60,685 nt of DNA, taken from positions 1-60,685 of the forward strand of contig CAZUVM010000072.1 in the NCBI GenBank assembly GCA_964623885.1, given 5' to 3'. Shown piece after piece: positions 45,539 through 53,543 of this stretch. The notes under the pieces were generated by a model. The model worked only from the letters and a program-made list of their open reading frames with translations, did not search any database and was not told the DNA's origin. Numbering within the stretch: the first letter of the stretch is position 1; the number at the start of each line of letters is the position of its first letter. Origin of the DNA: CAZUVM01 sp964623885 (GTDB lineage Bacteria; Verrucomicrobiota; Verrucomicrobiia; Limisphaerales; UBA8199). Both the position numbers and the translations under genes were made by a program.

Positions 45539-45638
45539 TCAAAGCAGAGCGGTTTATCGGGGCTTCGAAAGTCAGTGCCGCAGGATGCAAGCGCCGACAA
45601 ATTGAGAAGGTTGCGAAGTTTAATTCCCCTCACCCCTG

Positions 45639-45659
45639 CCCTCTCCCTTGGGGAGAGGG
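45639..45659. terminator. CCCTCTCCC/GGGAGAGGG hairpin in convergent gap
   Basis: Perfect 9 bp stem, CCCTCTCCC (45639-45647) and GGGAGAGGG (45651-45659) with a TTG loop, in the 281 bp gap between the convergent GH97 and nucleotidyltransferase genes. No T-run follows. It belongs to a C/G-rich repeat type also hinted at near 35325, and might terminate either gene. Confidence 0.4.
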
Positions 45660-45819
45660 AGAATCCTCGCCTATCTGTCGGCGAAGCAAACTGCGTAGTA
45701 CTTCGAAACATCTGACATCGCTGTTACCCCCCCTGTGGGGGAGGGGAATTTGTGGCAGTGGACATTCAGATCTTAGTGACGTTGGATTGGAAATCTGCGC
45801 TTACTCGACAGCGGGTAAG

Positions 45820-46566
45820 CTAGAGGCTTGCGAAAATCCGGTTTGCTTCTTCCAACGTTTCCTTGGAGCCGATATCAAACCAGAGGCCGGGCACAGTCCA
45901 GGTATAAACCGGAGTTCTGGGATAAAGCCACTGAACCAGGCGCCCAGGTTGATCGGGGTTGTTGCCTTCGGCCATGTACTGCTTGATCAGGGGAATGGTT
46001 GTGCGTGGATAATAATAGAGAGCGATGGCGGTGAGAGTGCTGGTTGGGTTTTTGGGCTTCTCTTCGAAAAAGGTTATGTGGCCATCGGGCGCCAGGCTCA
46101 TCGAATTGTACTTTTTGATCTGCTCGAGATCTTTGACATCGTAGACCGCAACCACCGGCGCTTTTTTCTCCCGGCAAAACTGCCCAAACCCGCTCAGCTT
46201 TTCGCTGAACAGATTGTCACCGGCAACGACGATCAGGTCGTCGTCGACCTTTTGAGTTTTGAGGACGAAATTGATATCGCCGATAGCGCCCAGTTTGTTG
46301 GTGTCATCCGTCGAGCCGTCGTTGACGATGGTGAACTCCAGCTTGGCCTTGGATGCGCGATAGCCATCGGCCCATTCCTGAAACTGCTGGGCAAATTTGG
46401 CATTGGTGGCGACATAAATCCGGTCCAGCCCGCCAATCGGAGCGAGGTTATCCAGGACATATTCAATCATCGGCTTGCTGGCGACGGGGAGTAGCGGCTT
46501 GGGGCGCGTTAAGGTTAGCGGATAAAGCCGTGTCGCGTAACCGGCGGCGAGAATAATGACCCGCAT
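45820..46566 (-). CDS. Sugar-1-phosphate nucleotidyltransferase
   Basis: NTP_transferase-family enzyme (248 aa). The N-terminal nucleotide-binding motif is MRVIILAAGYATRLYPLTLTRPKPLLPVASKPM, in which the usual GxGTRL appears as GYATRLYP. The Mg-binding LIVVAGDNLF and the late VYTWTVPGLWFDIGS are typical of glucose-1-phosphate thymidylyl- or uridylyl-transferase-like enzymes in surface-sugar synthesis. The protein lacks the C-terminal hexapeptide domain of bifunctional forms. Unusual tandem decamers lie upstream at 46641-46685. Nucleotide specificity cannot be read. Confidence 0.87.
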   Translation of the reverse strand: MRVIILAAGYATRLYPLTLTRPKPLLPVASKPMIEYVLDNLAPIGGLDRIYVATNAKFAQQFQEWADGYRASKAKLEFTIVNDGSTDDTNKLGAIGDINFVLKTQKVDDDLIVVAGDNLFSEKLSGFGQFCREKKAPVVAVYDVKDLEQIKKYNSMSLAPDGHITFFEEKPKNPTSTLTAIALYYYPRTTIPLIKQYMAEGNNPDQPGRLVQWLYPRTPVYTWTVPGLWFDIGSKETLEEANRIFASL

Positions 46567-46640
46567 AGTTTGGTTTGTATAAGTTACTGCGTTTAAAAGG
46601 TTAAATCAGGTACGCGAGTTTTCCGGCGAGCACAAGTGGG

Positions 46641-46685
46641 AAAACCGCCCAAAACCGCCCGCAAACCGGTTAGGGCCGGTTAGGG
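46641..46685. repeat. Two adjacent tandem decamer pairs
   Basis: AAAACCGCCC is repeated exactly twice (46641-46650, 46651-46660), then after GCAAA, CCGGTTAGGG is repeated exactly twice (46666-46675, 46676-46685). A 10 bp period places each copy on the same face of the helix. It starts 75 bp upstream of the nucleotidyltransferase start, so it may be a regulatory site. Confidence 0.6.
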
Positions 46686-46701
46686 GTGCATCTTGGCACA
46701 G

Positions 46702-46782
46702 CACGAGGGGCAGGGACGTCTCGTCCCCGCGGGCCTCTCGCATTTAAAGGACATCGGGGACAAGACGTCCCCGCCCCTCGTG
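46702..46782. repeat. Palindromic intergenic repeat (81 bp)
   Basis: Left arm 46702-46728 (begins CACGAGGGGC) and right arm 46756-46782 (ends GCCCCTCGTG) are inverted copies matching at 25 of 27 positions. Each arm carries an inner hairpin (GGGAC/GTCCC). Same architecture as 43227-43294. No target duplication is evident at its ends. Confidence 0.65.
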
Positions 46783-47039
46783 GTCCGCGTTCAAGCCGGC
46801 GGGATTGCCTTTTCGGGGAGCCTGCGACTTTGTGTAACCATCACTCCGCCAGTTACGTCTTTAGTCAAAGCATTATCCTGCTCCTGAGCGAAAAGTCTCC
46901 CGCAGGTGGTGGCGGTGGGAAACGGCGGGAGTGGGGCTGCGGTAAACGCGCCTGCCAAATTGAGCTTTCCGGAGGGCCGTGTTGTCCCAGCGCGACCGAA
47001 AAACCAGTCACCGTAAACCCAACTAAATAGGCAACAGAA

Positions 47040-47774
47040 ATGAAACAAATCATTGCGATCGGCATTATGGGAGTGATGGCGGCGTCCGTCTGGGCGGCCG
47101 ACCCTAAGGAAGAAGTCCAGAAAGCAGCCAAGGCGCTTGCGGACAAGGACAATTACGCCTGGACCCAAACCAGCAAGAACCAGGGTGGCGGGGGCGGCGG
47201 GTTCGGCGCCGGCACCATTGATGGCAAGAGCAACAAAGACGGCGTCACCTATATCGTCAGCAAGTTCACCAACCAGAACGGCGACGAACGGACCTTTGAA
47301 TCAGCTTCCAAGGGTGAAAAACGGGCCTTCAAAGGCCAGGACGGCTGGCAGGCTCCCCCGACCCCCGGTGGTGGCGGTGGTGGCGGCGGACGCGGGCGCG
47401 GCATGTTTGGAGGAAGAAACCCGGTGACGGAAGTGGATACCCTTCTAAACGGTGTGAAAGAGCTGAAGAGTGAAGGCGGCGTTTACTCCGGTGACCTTAC
47501 CGAAGACGGCGTGAAGTCGTTGATGGCTTTCGGCGGCGGCCGCCGGGGCGGTGGCGGCGGTGGTGGAAACGCTCCTCAGGTCACCGGCGCCAAAGGCTGG
47601 GCCAAGTTCTGGGTCAAGGACGGCGTCCTGAGCAAGATCGAATACAACGTGCAGGGCAAACGTACCTTCAATGAACAAGAAGTCGATGTGAATCGGACTA
47701 CGACGATCGATATCAAGAACGTCGGTTCCACCAAAATCGATCTCCCCTCGGAGGCGGCAGACCTGCTGAAGTGA
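47040..47774 (+). CDS. Secreted protein with internal poly-glycine tracts
   Basis: 244 aa. Sec signal MKQIIAIGIMGVMAASVWA. The ordered parts resemble a LolA-like open beta-sheet protein (DNYAWTQTSK, DGVTYIVSKFTNQNGDERTFESASKGEKRAF, AKGWAKFWVKDGVLSKIEYNVQGKRTFNE) interrupted by three Gly-rich tracts (QGGGGGGFGAG, GGGGGGGGRGRGMFGGRN, GGGRRGGGGGGGN) at loop positions. Codons in these tracts are mostly GGT/GGC, prone to slippage. Function unknown. Alone on the plus strand; an 8 bp-stem hairpin follows at 47906. Confidence 0.75.
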   Translation: MKQIIAIGIMGVMAASVWAADPKEEVQKAAKALADKDNYAWTQTSKNQGGGGGGFGAGTIDGKSNKDGVTYIVSKFTNQNGDERTFESASKGEKRAFKGQDGWQAPPTPGGGGGGGGRGRGMFGGRNPVTEVDTLLNGVKELKSEGGVYSGDLTEDGVKSLMAFGGGRRGGGGGGGNAPQVTGAKGWAKFWVKDGVLSKIEYNVQGKRTFNEQEVDVNRTTTIDIKNVGSTKIDLPSEAADLLK

Positions 47775-47905
47775 GCACTCGCGCCAAGACGGCGCCAGAA
47801 GCGCGCAGGACACGGACTTCGAAATAGGGTAACAAGAGAGCGGCCCTGCTGCCGCTAATGGACCGAAACCGCCTGACGCGGATTCATATGTAAGGTGGCG
47901 TGGGA

Positions 47906-47928
47906 GCCGGGAGTTCAATCCTCCCGGC
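47906..47928. terminator. Hairpin with TTCAATC loop downstream of the Gly-rich gene
   Basis: Stem GCCGGGAG (47906-47913) / CTCCCGGC (47921-47928) with loop TTCAATC. It lies 132 bp after the 47774 stop and no T-run follows, so it is at best a weak terminator. The loop mimics a tRNA T-loop, but no matching acceptor, D- or anticodon arms were found nearby. Confidence 0.35.
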
Positions 47929-48052
47929 GACCCGATTGGTAGACGGAGCCTTACCGGGCTAACGCTGCTCGATCGCAACCTGCAACACACCAGAAATCAA
48001 TACTCCTTTAGTTCCATTCACAGAACACCATTCGTTCCCTATTATTCTCGCA

Positions 48053-48349
48053 ATGGACAACTTGATTACTGTCATTACCCGCTTCCAGCTGCCTGCTGGC
48101 GTAACCGCCCATCAGATTCGCGCTGCATTTGACGAGGCTGCACCAGGATTCCGCAACGTGCCGGGTTTAGTCCGGAAACAATTCCTGCGTTCGGAGGACT
48201 GCCGCACCGCTGGCGGAGTCTATTTGTGGAACGATGAACATGCCGCCCGTGCATTCATGAGCGACCGGGTCGCCCCCATGATTCGCCAGAAATTTCATGT
48301 CGATCCCGCCATCGAATTCTACCATTCGCCTGTGATCGTGGAGAATTGA
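48053..48349 (+). CDS. YdhR-like/antibiotic biosynthesis monooxygenase-fold protein
   Basis: 98 aa ferredoxin-like (dimeric alpha-beta barrel) protein: LITVITRFQLPAGVTAHQIRAAFDEAAPGFRNVPGLVRKQFLRSEDCRTAGGVYLWNDEHAARAFM follows the YdhR/ABM pattern of strand, helix, PGLxxK, GGVYLW strand and helix. Small heme- or quinone-modifying enzymes share this fold, but many members have no known activity. It converges on the ptsI gene (67 bp gap) and is not part of an obvious operon. Confidence 0.8.
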   Translation: MDNLITVITRFQLPAGVTAHQIRAAFDEAAPGFRNVPGLVRKQFLRSEDCRTAGGVYLWNDEHAARAFMSDRVAPMIRQKFHVDPAIEFYHSPVIVEN

Positions 48350-48416
48350 ATGGCAACAGAAAGCCAACCGGCGGTTGGCTGCGCGGATTTGTTGAACTAA
48401 CCGCGACCCTCGGACC

Positions 48417-50189
48417 TTACTTGGTTTCGAACAATCCGGGTGCGATTTGACGAGCCAGTTCCTGGCAACGCGCGAGGATATCGGCGGAGGATTCGCACTG
48501 CAGGGCGAAATCGGCCAGATCTTTGGCCTCGGCAAGCTTCAAGCGGCGAACGATGAATTTCAGCGGCGGAATCAAAGGCGGAGCGGCGCTCAATTCATCT
48601 ACGCCCAAGCCCAAAAGAAGCGGTACCAGGACCGGATCGCCGCCCATTTCGCCGCAAACACTGACCCAGACCTTATGATGGTGGGCGGCGTCGATGGCGG
48701 CTTTCAGTAAACGGACTATCGCCGGATGGGTCGGTTCGTAAAGATGGGCGATCTTCTCATTCATCCGATCCACCGCAAGTGAGTATTGGATAAGATCGTT
48801 GGTTCCGATGCTGAAGAACTTGAGGCGCTTGGCGAGCGATTCGGCGACGATCACGGCGGACGGGGTCTCGATCATCGCGCCAATTTCAAGGTTCTCATCG
48901 AATGCGATTTTCTCCTGCCGCAATTCAGCCTTGTATTCCTCGACGAGGGCAGTCGCCTGGTTGAGCTCGTCCAGGCCGGAGATCATCGGGAACATCATTT
49001 TGACGTTCCCTTCAGAGCTGGCGCGGAGGATGGCGCGGAGCTGCTCGCGAAAAATATCACGCTCCTGCAGACAAAGCCGGATGGCACGCCATCCCAAGAA
49101 GGGATTCCGCTCACGCGGGAGGGGCAAATGGGCGAGTAATTTATCGCCGCCCAGGTCGAGCGTGCGGATAACCAGCGGCATGGGCTTGAGGGCCCTGGCC
49201 GCCTCGCGATAGGCGAGGAATTGCTGCTCTTCACCAGGCGGCAGCTCGCGATTCAAAAAGAGGTATTCAGTGCGAAATAATCCCACGCCTTCGGCGCCGT
49301 TCGCTTTCACAGCTTCGGTGTCGGCCGGGGTTTCGATATTGGCGGAAAGAAATACCGAATGGCCGTCGAGAGTCACTGCGGGCTGGGCAAGGACATCGCG
49401 CAACTTCTCCTGCAGTGTGACCTGCTTCCGGGCCAGTTGGCCGTACTCGAACAGCGTCTGGTCGGTCGGATTGATGATGACCAGTCCGTTGATCCCATCC
49501 AGTAAAGCGTTTTGACCGCTCTCGAGCTGCGGGCTGGCGTCCTTTAGGCCAACCACCGCTGGAATTCGCAACGATCGGGCCATGATGGCAGTATGCGAGG
49601 TTTTGCTGCCGACATCAGTGGCAAATCCAAGCACGTGACGCTTATCTAGCTGGGCCGTATTTGAAGGCGTCAGATCGTGACTGACAATGATGCAAGGCTC
49701 TTTGAGATGGCGGAGATCGATTTCATCCGGCATGCCCAGAAGATTGCCCAGCACGCGCGCAGTGACGTCGCGCATATCGGTCGCGCGCTCGCGCAGGTAA
49801 TCGTCTTCGATCGCAGCGAGCATAGCGGCATAGCGTTCCGCCACGGCCTGGAAAGCGTATTCGGCGTTGACCTTTTCCTCCTGGATCCGCCGCACGACTT
49901 CATCGAGGAGCGTGCGATCTTCCAGGACCAGCAAGTGCGCATCAAAAATGCTTCCTTCTTCGGAGCCCATGCCTTCGCTGACGCGCCGTTGCACTTCGAG
50001 GAGTTGGTGCCGCGTTTGAACCAGGGCTTTCTCGAGGCGATTAACCTCGTCGGGCACCTGGGCTTCGGTCAATGGACGTTTAACAATGGTTGGCCGGCAG
50101 CGATCCAGAACCAAAATCTTGCCACGGCACACCCCGGCCGAGACCGGAATGCCCCGGAAGGTCTGCTCTCCCCGCGGTGGCTCTGGCAT
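48417..50189 (-). CDS. ptsI: Phosphoenolpyruvate-protein phosphotransferase (PTS enzyme I)
   Basis: Cytosolic PTS enzyme I (590 aa, normal length). It transfers phosphate from PEP to HPr. The phosphorylated His199 lies in GSKTSHTAIMARS; the PEP-binding barrel has GVGLFRTEYLFL, LDLGGDK, FSIGTNDLIQY and the Cys of VSVCGEMGGDP. No HPr or EII gene is in the window, as is common in Verrucomicrobiota, where EI may serve a regulatory chain. It is divergent from the esterase at 50305 with a palindrome between them. Confidence 0.95.
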   Translation of the reverse strand: MPEPPRGEQTFRGIPVSAGVCRGKILVLDRCRPTIVKRPLTEAQVPDEVNRLEKALVQTRHQLLEVQRRVSEGMGSEEGSIFDAHLLVLEDRTLLDEVVRRIQEEKVNAEYAFQAVAERYAAMLAAIEDDYLRERATDMRDVTARVLGNLLGMPDEIDLRHLKEPCIIVSHDLTPSNTAQLDKRHVLGFATDVGSKTSHTAIMARSLRIPAVVGLKDASPQLESGQNALLDGINGLVIINPTDQTLFEYGQLARKQVTLQEKLRDVLAQPAVTLDGHSVFLSANIETPADTEAVKANGAEGVGLFRTEYLFLNRELPPGEEQQFLAYREAARALKPMPLVIRTLDLGGDKLLAHLPLPRERNPFLGWRAIRLCLQERDIFREQLRAILRASSEGNVKMMFPMISGLDELNQATALVEEYKAELRQEKIAFDENLEIGAMIETPSAVIVAESLAKRLKFFSIGTNDLIQYSLAVDRMNEKIAHLYEPTHPAIVRLLKAAIDAAHHHKVWVSVCGEMGGDPVLVPLLLGLGVDELSAAPPLIPPLKFIVRRLKLAEAKDLADFALQCESSADILARCQELARQIAPGLFETK

Positions 50190-50242
50190 GGATAATTCCT
50201 AACTCAAGCACCGTTGATTGGAAAGTAATTCTTCACGAATCG

Positions 50243-50268
50243 GGGTGTCATTAGATTGATTGACACCC
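50243..50268. promoter_or_regulatory. Palindromic candidate operator between ptsI and the esterase
   Basis: Perfect 8 bp arms GGGTGTCA (50243-50250) and TGACACCC (50261-50268) separated by 10 bp (TTAGATTGAT), in the 115 bp shared control region of two divergent genes. The 18 bp centre-to-centre half-site spacing is close to two helical turns, as expected for a dimeric regulator. The cognate factor is unknown. Confidence 0.5.
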
Positions 50269-50304
50269 ACCTAAACGCTGAAATTCCTCGACGCCAACAG
50301 AGCA

Positions 50305-51222
50305 ATGGCGTTTGCTGACGTGATGCGCCCGGACTTAGTCCTTTTAACCTGCGTGGTGCTGATATCGACAGGATTCGAGCTCAGAGCAGATCCATCCAAG
50401 GTAGTAGATCTGTGGCCAGGGATGGCTCCTGGTGACAAGGAGAGTGTTGGGGAAGAAAAAGATACCAGCAAATCTGGCGATGGCCTCATTGCCGGCAAAC
50501 CAGTGATCCGACTGGGCAATGTCTCGAAACCGACACTGTCTATCTATCCTGCGTATAAAGCGAAAGATGCCGCGCCGGCAGTGGTGGTGTGCCCGGGAGG
50601 TGCTTATCATATTCTGGCGATGGATCTGGAAGGAACAGAAGTTTGCGATTGGTTGAACTCTATCGGAGTGACCGGGCTATTACTGAAATACCGTGTGCCA
50701 AAGCGAGCCGGATTGGAGAAGCACACGGCCGCGCTGCAGGATGTGCAACGCGCGTTGGGTCTCGCGCGATTTCACGCCATCGAATGGGGAATCGATCCGA
50801 AACGCATCGGGGTTCTTGGATTTTCCGCCGGCGGTCATCTAGCCGCGACCGTCAGTAACAATTACACGTTGCGTTCATATCCACGGATTGATGAGGCAGA
50901 CGATGCATCCTGCCGTCCCGATTTCACGGTCTTGATCTATCCTGCTTATCTGACGATCAAGGAAGAGCATGATAAGATTGCACCGGAACTGAATATTAGT
51001 TCGAATACGCCGCCAACTTTTATCGCGATGGCGGAGGACGATCCGGTGCGCGTCGAAACTGCATTGTACTATGCCATTGGTCTTCGGCAGGCTCATGTTC
51101 CTTTCGAGCTCCACATTTATCCCAGCGGTGGTCATGGTTACGGCTTACGGCCGAGCAAGAATCTAGTGACGACCTGGCCCAAGCGGGCGGCCGAGTGGAT
51201 GGAATCGCTGTGGATGAAATGA
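50305..51222 (+). CDS. Secreted alpha/beta-hydrolase (acetyl-esterase/xylan esterase-like)
   Basis: 305 aa. Signal-like N-terminus (LVLLTCVVLISTGFELRA). The fold opens PTLSIYPAYKAKDAAPAVVVCPGGAYHILA, with GGAYH as oxyanion hole, and WLNSIGVTGLLLKYRVP. The catalytic triad is Ser174 in GFSAGGH, Asp in MAEDDPVR and His277 in SGGHGYG. This matches exported esterases of the BD-FAE/acetyl-xylan esterase type seen with glycan-degrading genes. It could remove acetyl groups from hemicellulose. Transcribed away from ptsI. Confidence 0.88.
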   Translation: MAFADVMRPDLVLLTCVVLISTGFELRADPSKVVDLWPGMAPGDKESVGEEKDTSKSGDGLIAGKPVIRLGNVSKPTLSIYPAYKAKDAAPAVVVCPGGAYHILAMDLEGTEVCDWLNSIGVTGLLLKYRVPKRAGLEKHTAALQDVQRALGLARFHAIEWGIDPKRIGVLGFSAGGHLAATVSNNYTLRSYPRIDEADDASCRPDFTVLIYPAYLTIKEEHDKIAPELNISSNTPPTFIAMAEDDPVRVETALYYAIGLRQAHVPFELHIYPSGGHGYGLRPSKNLVTTWPKRAAEWMESLWMK

Positions 51223-51291
51223 CGCATTCTTCGTGGAGGCTTAACAACTTTTAACCTGAATTTTTCGTAGGGGACTGAGGCCGCTTGTCGG

Positions 51292-51321
51292 GTAGCGCAG
51301 GTTTCCGAAAATCTGCGCTAC
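51292..51321. terminator. GTAGCGCAG/CTGCGCTAC hairpin between convergent genes
   Basis: GTAGCGCAG (51292-51300) pairs with CTGCGCTAC (51313-51321); extending to 15 bp arms gives 13 matches. It stands between the esterase stop and the NDH-2 fusion stop, so it can act on both transcripts. Third member of the GTAGCGC group in this window. Confidence 0.5.
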
Positions 51322-51357
51322 TCCGTAGGCGTTCCACTTTGGTATGAAATGTTCGGA

Positions 51358-53394
51358 TTAGGGCTGCGGAATGTGTGCCCCTTCCGTTTCCTTCAGCACG
51401 AATGCGATCAACCGGCGAACTCGCAGGCAACCGACAAGCTTGCGGTTATCTTTGCGTTGGACGATTGGCAAGGTCTTGAGACGGTATTCACGAATAGCAG
51501 TGGCGGCGGTGGCGCAGTTATCGTCCAGGCAAACGGCAACCGGGTTTTTGGTCATGAAATCGCTCAATACAGCGGCTGGCTCCCCCGAGATCCTGCCGCG
51601 GACCAGATCGGTTATAGTGACGACGCCTTCGAGTGTCTCGCCGTCGGTTGAGACATAGAAAAACTCGTTGCCATGTTCGACAAAGGCATGGCCGACCTCG
51701 CGGGTGGTCGCGGTAGGTTTGAGCAAAGGTTGCGGGGTCGGTTCCAGGAGCGTCCGAATGAGTGTTTGCTTCAGCAGTTCATAAACCTGCGGTCGGTCTT
51801 TCCAGATATCGACGGTGCGCCGATTAAGGGTCTGCGCCAGCGCATCACGCAGCGGTGCGAGTGCGCCAGACACCTGGGTGAAAACATTCCGTCCCATAAT
51901 CAACACGTCGACCGCGCTGCGCGCCCGGACGGACATAACGCGCGGGCGATTTCCAATCAGCGCTCGTTCGCCGAAGAAGGCGCCCGAACCCAGGACCGTA
52001 ACCACTTCGGGTTCTGCCCCGTCGTTGTGTCGCAGCACTTCCACTTCGCCCTGTTCTAGCACATAGAAATTGTTGGGGGCTTCGCCTTTGCGAAAAATGA
52101 ATTCGCCGGGTGCGTAATGGGCATGTGACACTCGCTGGGTCTGCTCGAGGCTCGCGTAGGCCAGGTCGCGCGGAAAGACCAGTAGCGAAGCCCAGTCGAA
52201 TCCGACCTGAAAACGCCGGCCCCAGGTTGGCAGCTTGAACAGGTAGACACCCCGCCAGACAAACCAGGCGAGAAAACCGGAGAGATGCATGCCGAAGAGA
52301 TCGGCAACGGCAGAGTGGCCGCCAATCGAGCAGAGTTCGCCCAGGGGTTTGAAGAAGAAAGGCCTGGTAGCCTGGTTCTGCAGCACGCGCGCGATGTTTT
52401 CAGCGCATTGACGTCCCTGGCGCTCCGCGAACTGGCCGGTAGTGGGAGACGGCTCGCCGTTATGGGCGTTGACGATCCAGCCGCAGTCGCCAACCACCCA
52501 CACATTCTGCGCACCTTTGAGTTGCAAGTCGGGTTCGACGCAGAGGCGACCTTTCTCCTTGGGCACGTTCAGGCCGGTCGTGACTGCCGCCGGCGCGTTG
52601 CCGACCGTGCAAACAATCGTGCTGCCCTTGAGGAACTGGCCGTCGGCCAACCCTACTCCTTCCGGCGTGGCGGAACTCACGCGCGCGTTGAGAACCATCT
52701 GCACGCCGGCCTTTTCCATTTTCCGCCGGGCAAATTCGCGGAGGCCGGGACTGATTTCCGGCAGAATTTGGTCACGCGAGTGGATCAGTGTGACTTTGAC
52801 GTCCGATTTGGTCCAACGAGTGAAGTATTTGGCGCTGTCGCGCATGAGATCGTTAATCTCGCCGGCAGCTTCGGCCCCGCTAAAGCCGCCGCCGACTACC
52901 AACACGGTCAGCCGCCAGGCTTTGCGCGCGGGGTCGGCCGCAATTTCCGCCTGCTCCATTTGCGCCATCAGATGTGAACGCAGGCGGGCGGCATCGGCGA
53001 CGCTTTTGAGCGGGAAGGCGTGGTCGGCCATCCCGGGCACGACGTTAAGGTTGGTCGCGTTTCCACATGCCAGAACCAGTTGATCATACTGCATGCAGGC
53101 CGGCTGTCCGTCTTCACCATGAAACTCGATCTGGTTTGCGGCGAAGTTAAGGCCGCGGACCTCTTCCGTTCGGCAAAAGATTCCGGGTAGCAACTGTCGC
53201 AGCGGCACGACGACATCGAGGGAGTTTATCGAGGAGCCGACGACCTCCGCCAGGAGTGGGCTGAAGACCAAATGGTTTTGGCGATCGAACAGGACGATCT
53301 CAACTCGATCGGCGGATAGCCTTCGCCTCAGTGTTTGAGCGCACTTCACCCCGCCAAACCCGCCACCGACAATAATGATTCGTGTTTTGGCCAT
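51358..53394 (-). CDS. Type II NADH dehydrogenase fused to cNMP-binding and CBS domains
   Basis: About 678 aa from ATG 53394 (start chosen because MAKTRIIIVGGGFGG begins the FAD Rossmann fold; upstream in-frame ATGs exist). Domains in order: NDH-2 flavoprotein (1-~420: GGGFGG, VLVVGGGFSGAEAAGE, WVVGDCG) with membrane-binding C-terminal helices (FLAWFVWRGVYLFKLP); cyclic-nucleotide-binding domain (~435-540: APGEFIFRKGEAPNNFYVLEQGEVEVL, FGERALIGNRPRVMSVRA); and a CBS pair (~575-675). It oxidises NADH to quinone without pumping protons. The added domains suggest direct control by a cyclic nucleotide and an adenylate. Monocistronic, next to truB on the opposite strand. Confidence 0.9.
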   Translation of the reverse strand: MAKTRIIIVGGGFGGVKCAQTLRRRLSADRVEIVLFDRQNHLVFSPLLAEVVGSSINSLDVVVPLRQLLPGIFCRTEEVRGLNFAANQIEFHGEDGQPACMQYDQLVLACGNATNLNVVPGMADHAFPLKSVADAARLRSHLMAQMEQAEIAADPARKAWRLTVLVVGGGFSGAEAAGEINDLMRDSAKYFTRWTKSDVKVTLIHSRDQILPEISPGLREFARRKMEKAGVQMVLNARVSSATPEGVGLADGQFLKGSTIVCTVGNAPAAVTTGLNVPKEKGRLCVEPDLQLKGAQNVWVVGDCGWIVNAHNGEPSPTTGQFAERQGRQCAENIARVLQNQATRPFFFKPLGELCSIGGHSAVADLFGMHLSGFLAWFVWRGVYLFKLPTWGRRFQVGFDWASLLVFPRDLAYASLEQTQRVSHAHYAPGEFIFRKGEAPNNFYVLEQGEVEVLRHNDGAEPEVVTVLGSGAFFGERALIGNRPRVMSVRARSAVDVLIMGRNVFTQVSGALAPLRDALAQTLNRRTVDIWKDRPQVYELLKQTLIRTLLEPTPQPLLKPTATTREVGHAFVEHGNEFFYVSTDGETLEGVVTITDLVRGRISGEPAAVLSDFMTKNPVAVCLDDNCATAATAIREYRLKTLPIVQRKDNRKLVGCLRVRRLIAFVLKETEGAHIPQP

Positions 53395-53543
53395 CTTTCG
53401 GTGCGTGACCATCGCCCATGTTTTGCCCATAGGCAAGGTAGGGTATCGGACCGGGCGGTTGTCACCCGTCAATGGGTTCGAAGTTTAATTGCAAGCCACC
53501 GCCGGGTTGCAACGCGACGCAAAAGCAGTTAACTAAACAGCGC

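Larger units (their letters stand above)
46567..47039. other. Repeat-rich divergent intergenic region
   Basis: 473 bp between the divergent nucleotidyltransferase and Gly-rich protein genes. It holds the tandem decamers (46641-46685) and the palindromic repeat (46702-46782). No credible coding frame was found. Promoters for both flanking genes must lie here, but no clear -35/-10 pair stood out. Confidence 0.5.

Noticed and set aside
47880..47940. tRNA-like 3' end (TTCAATC loop, GGGAG/CTCCC stem)
   Set aside because: The stem is 8 bp rather than 5 and no acceptor, D- or anticodon arm could be paired upstream, so it was kept only as a hairpin.
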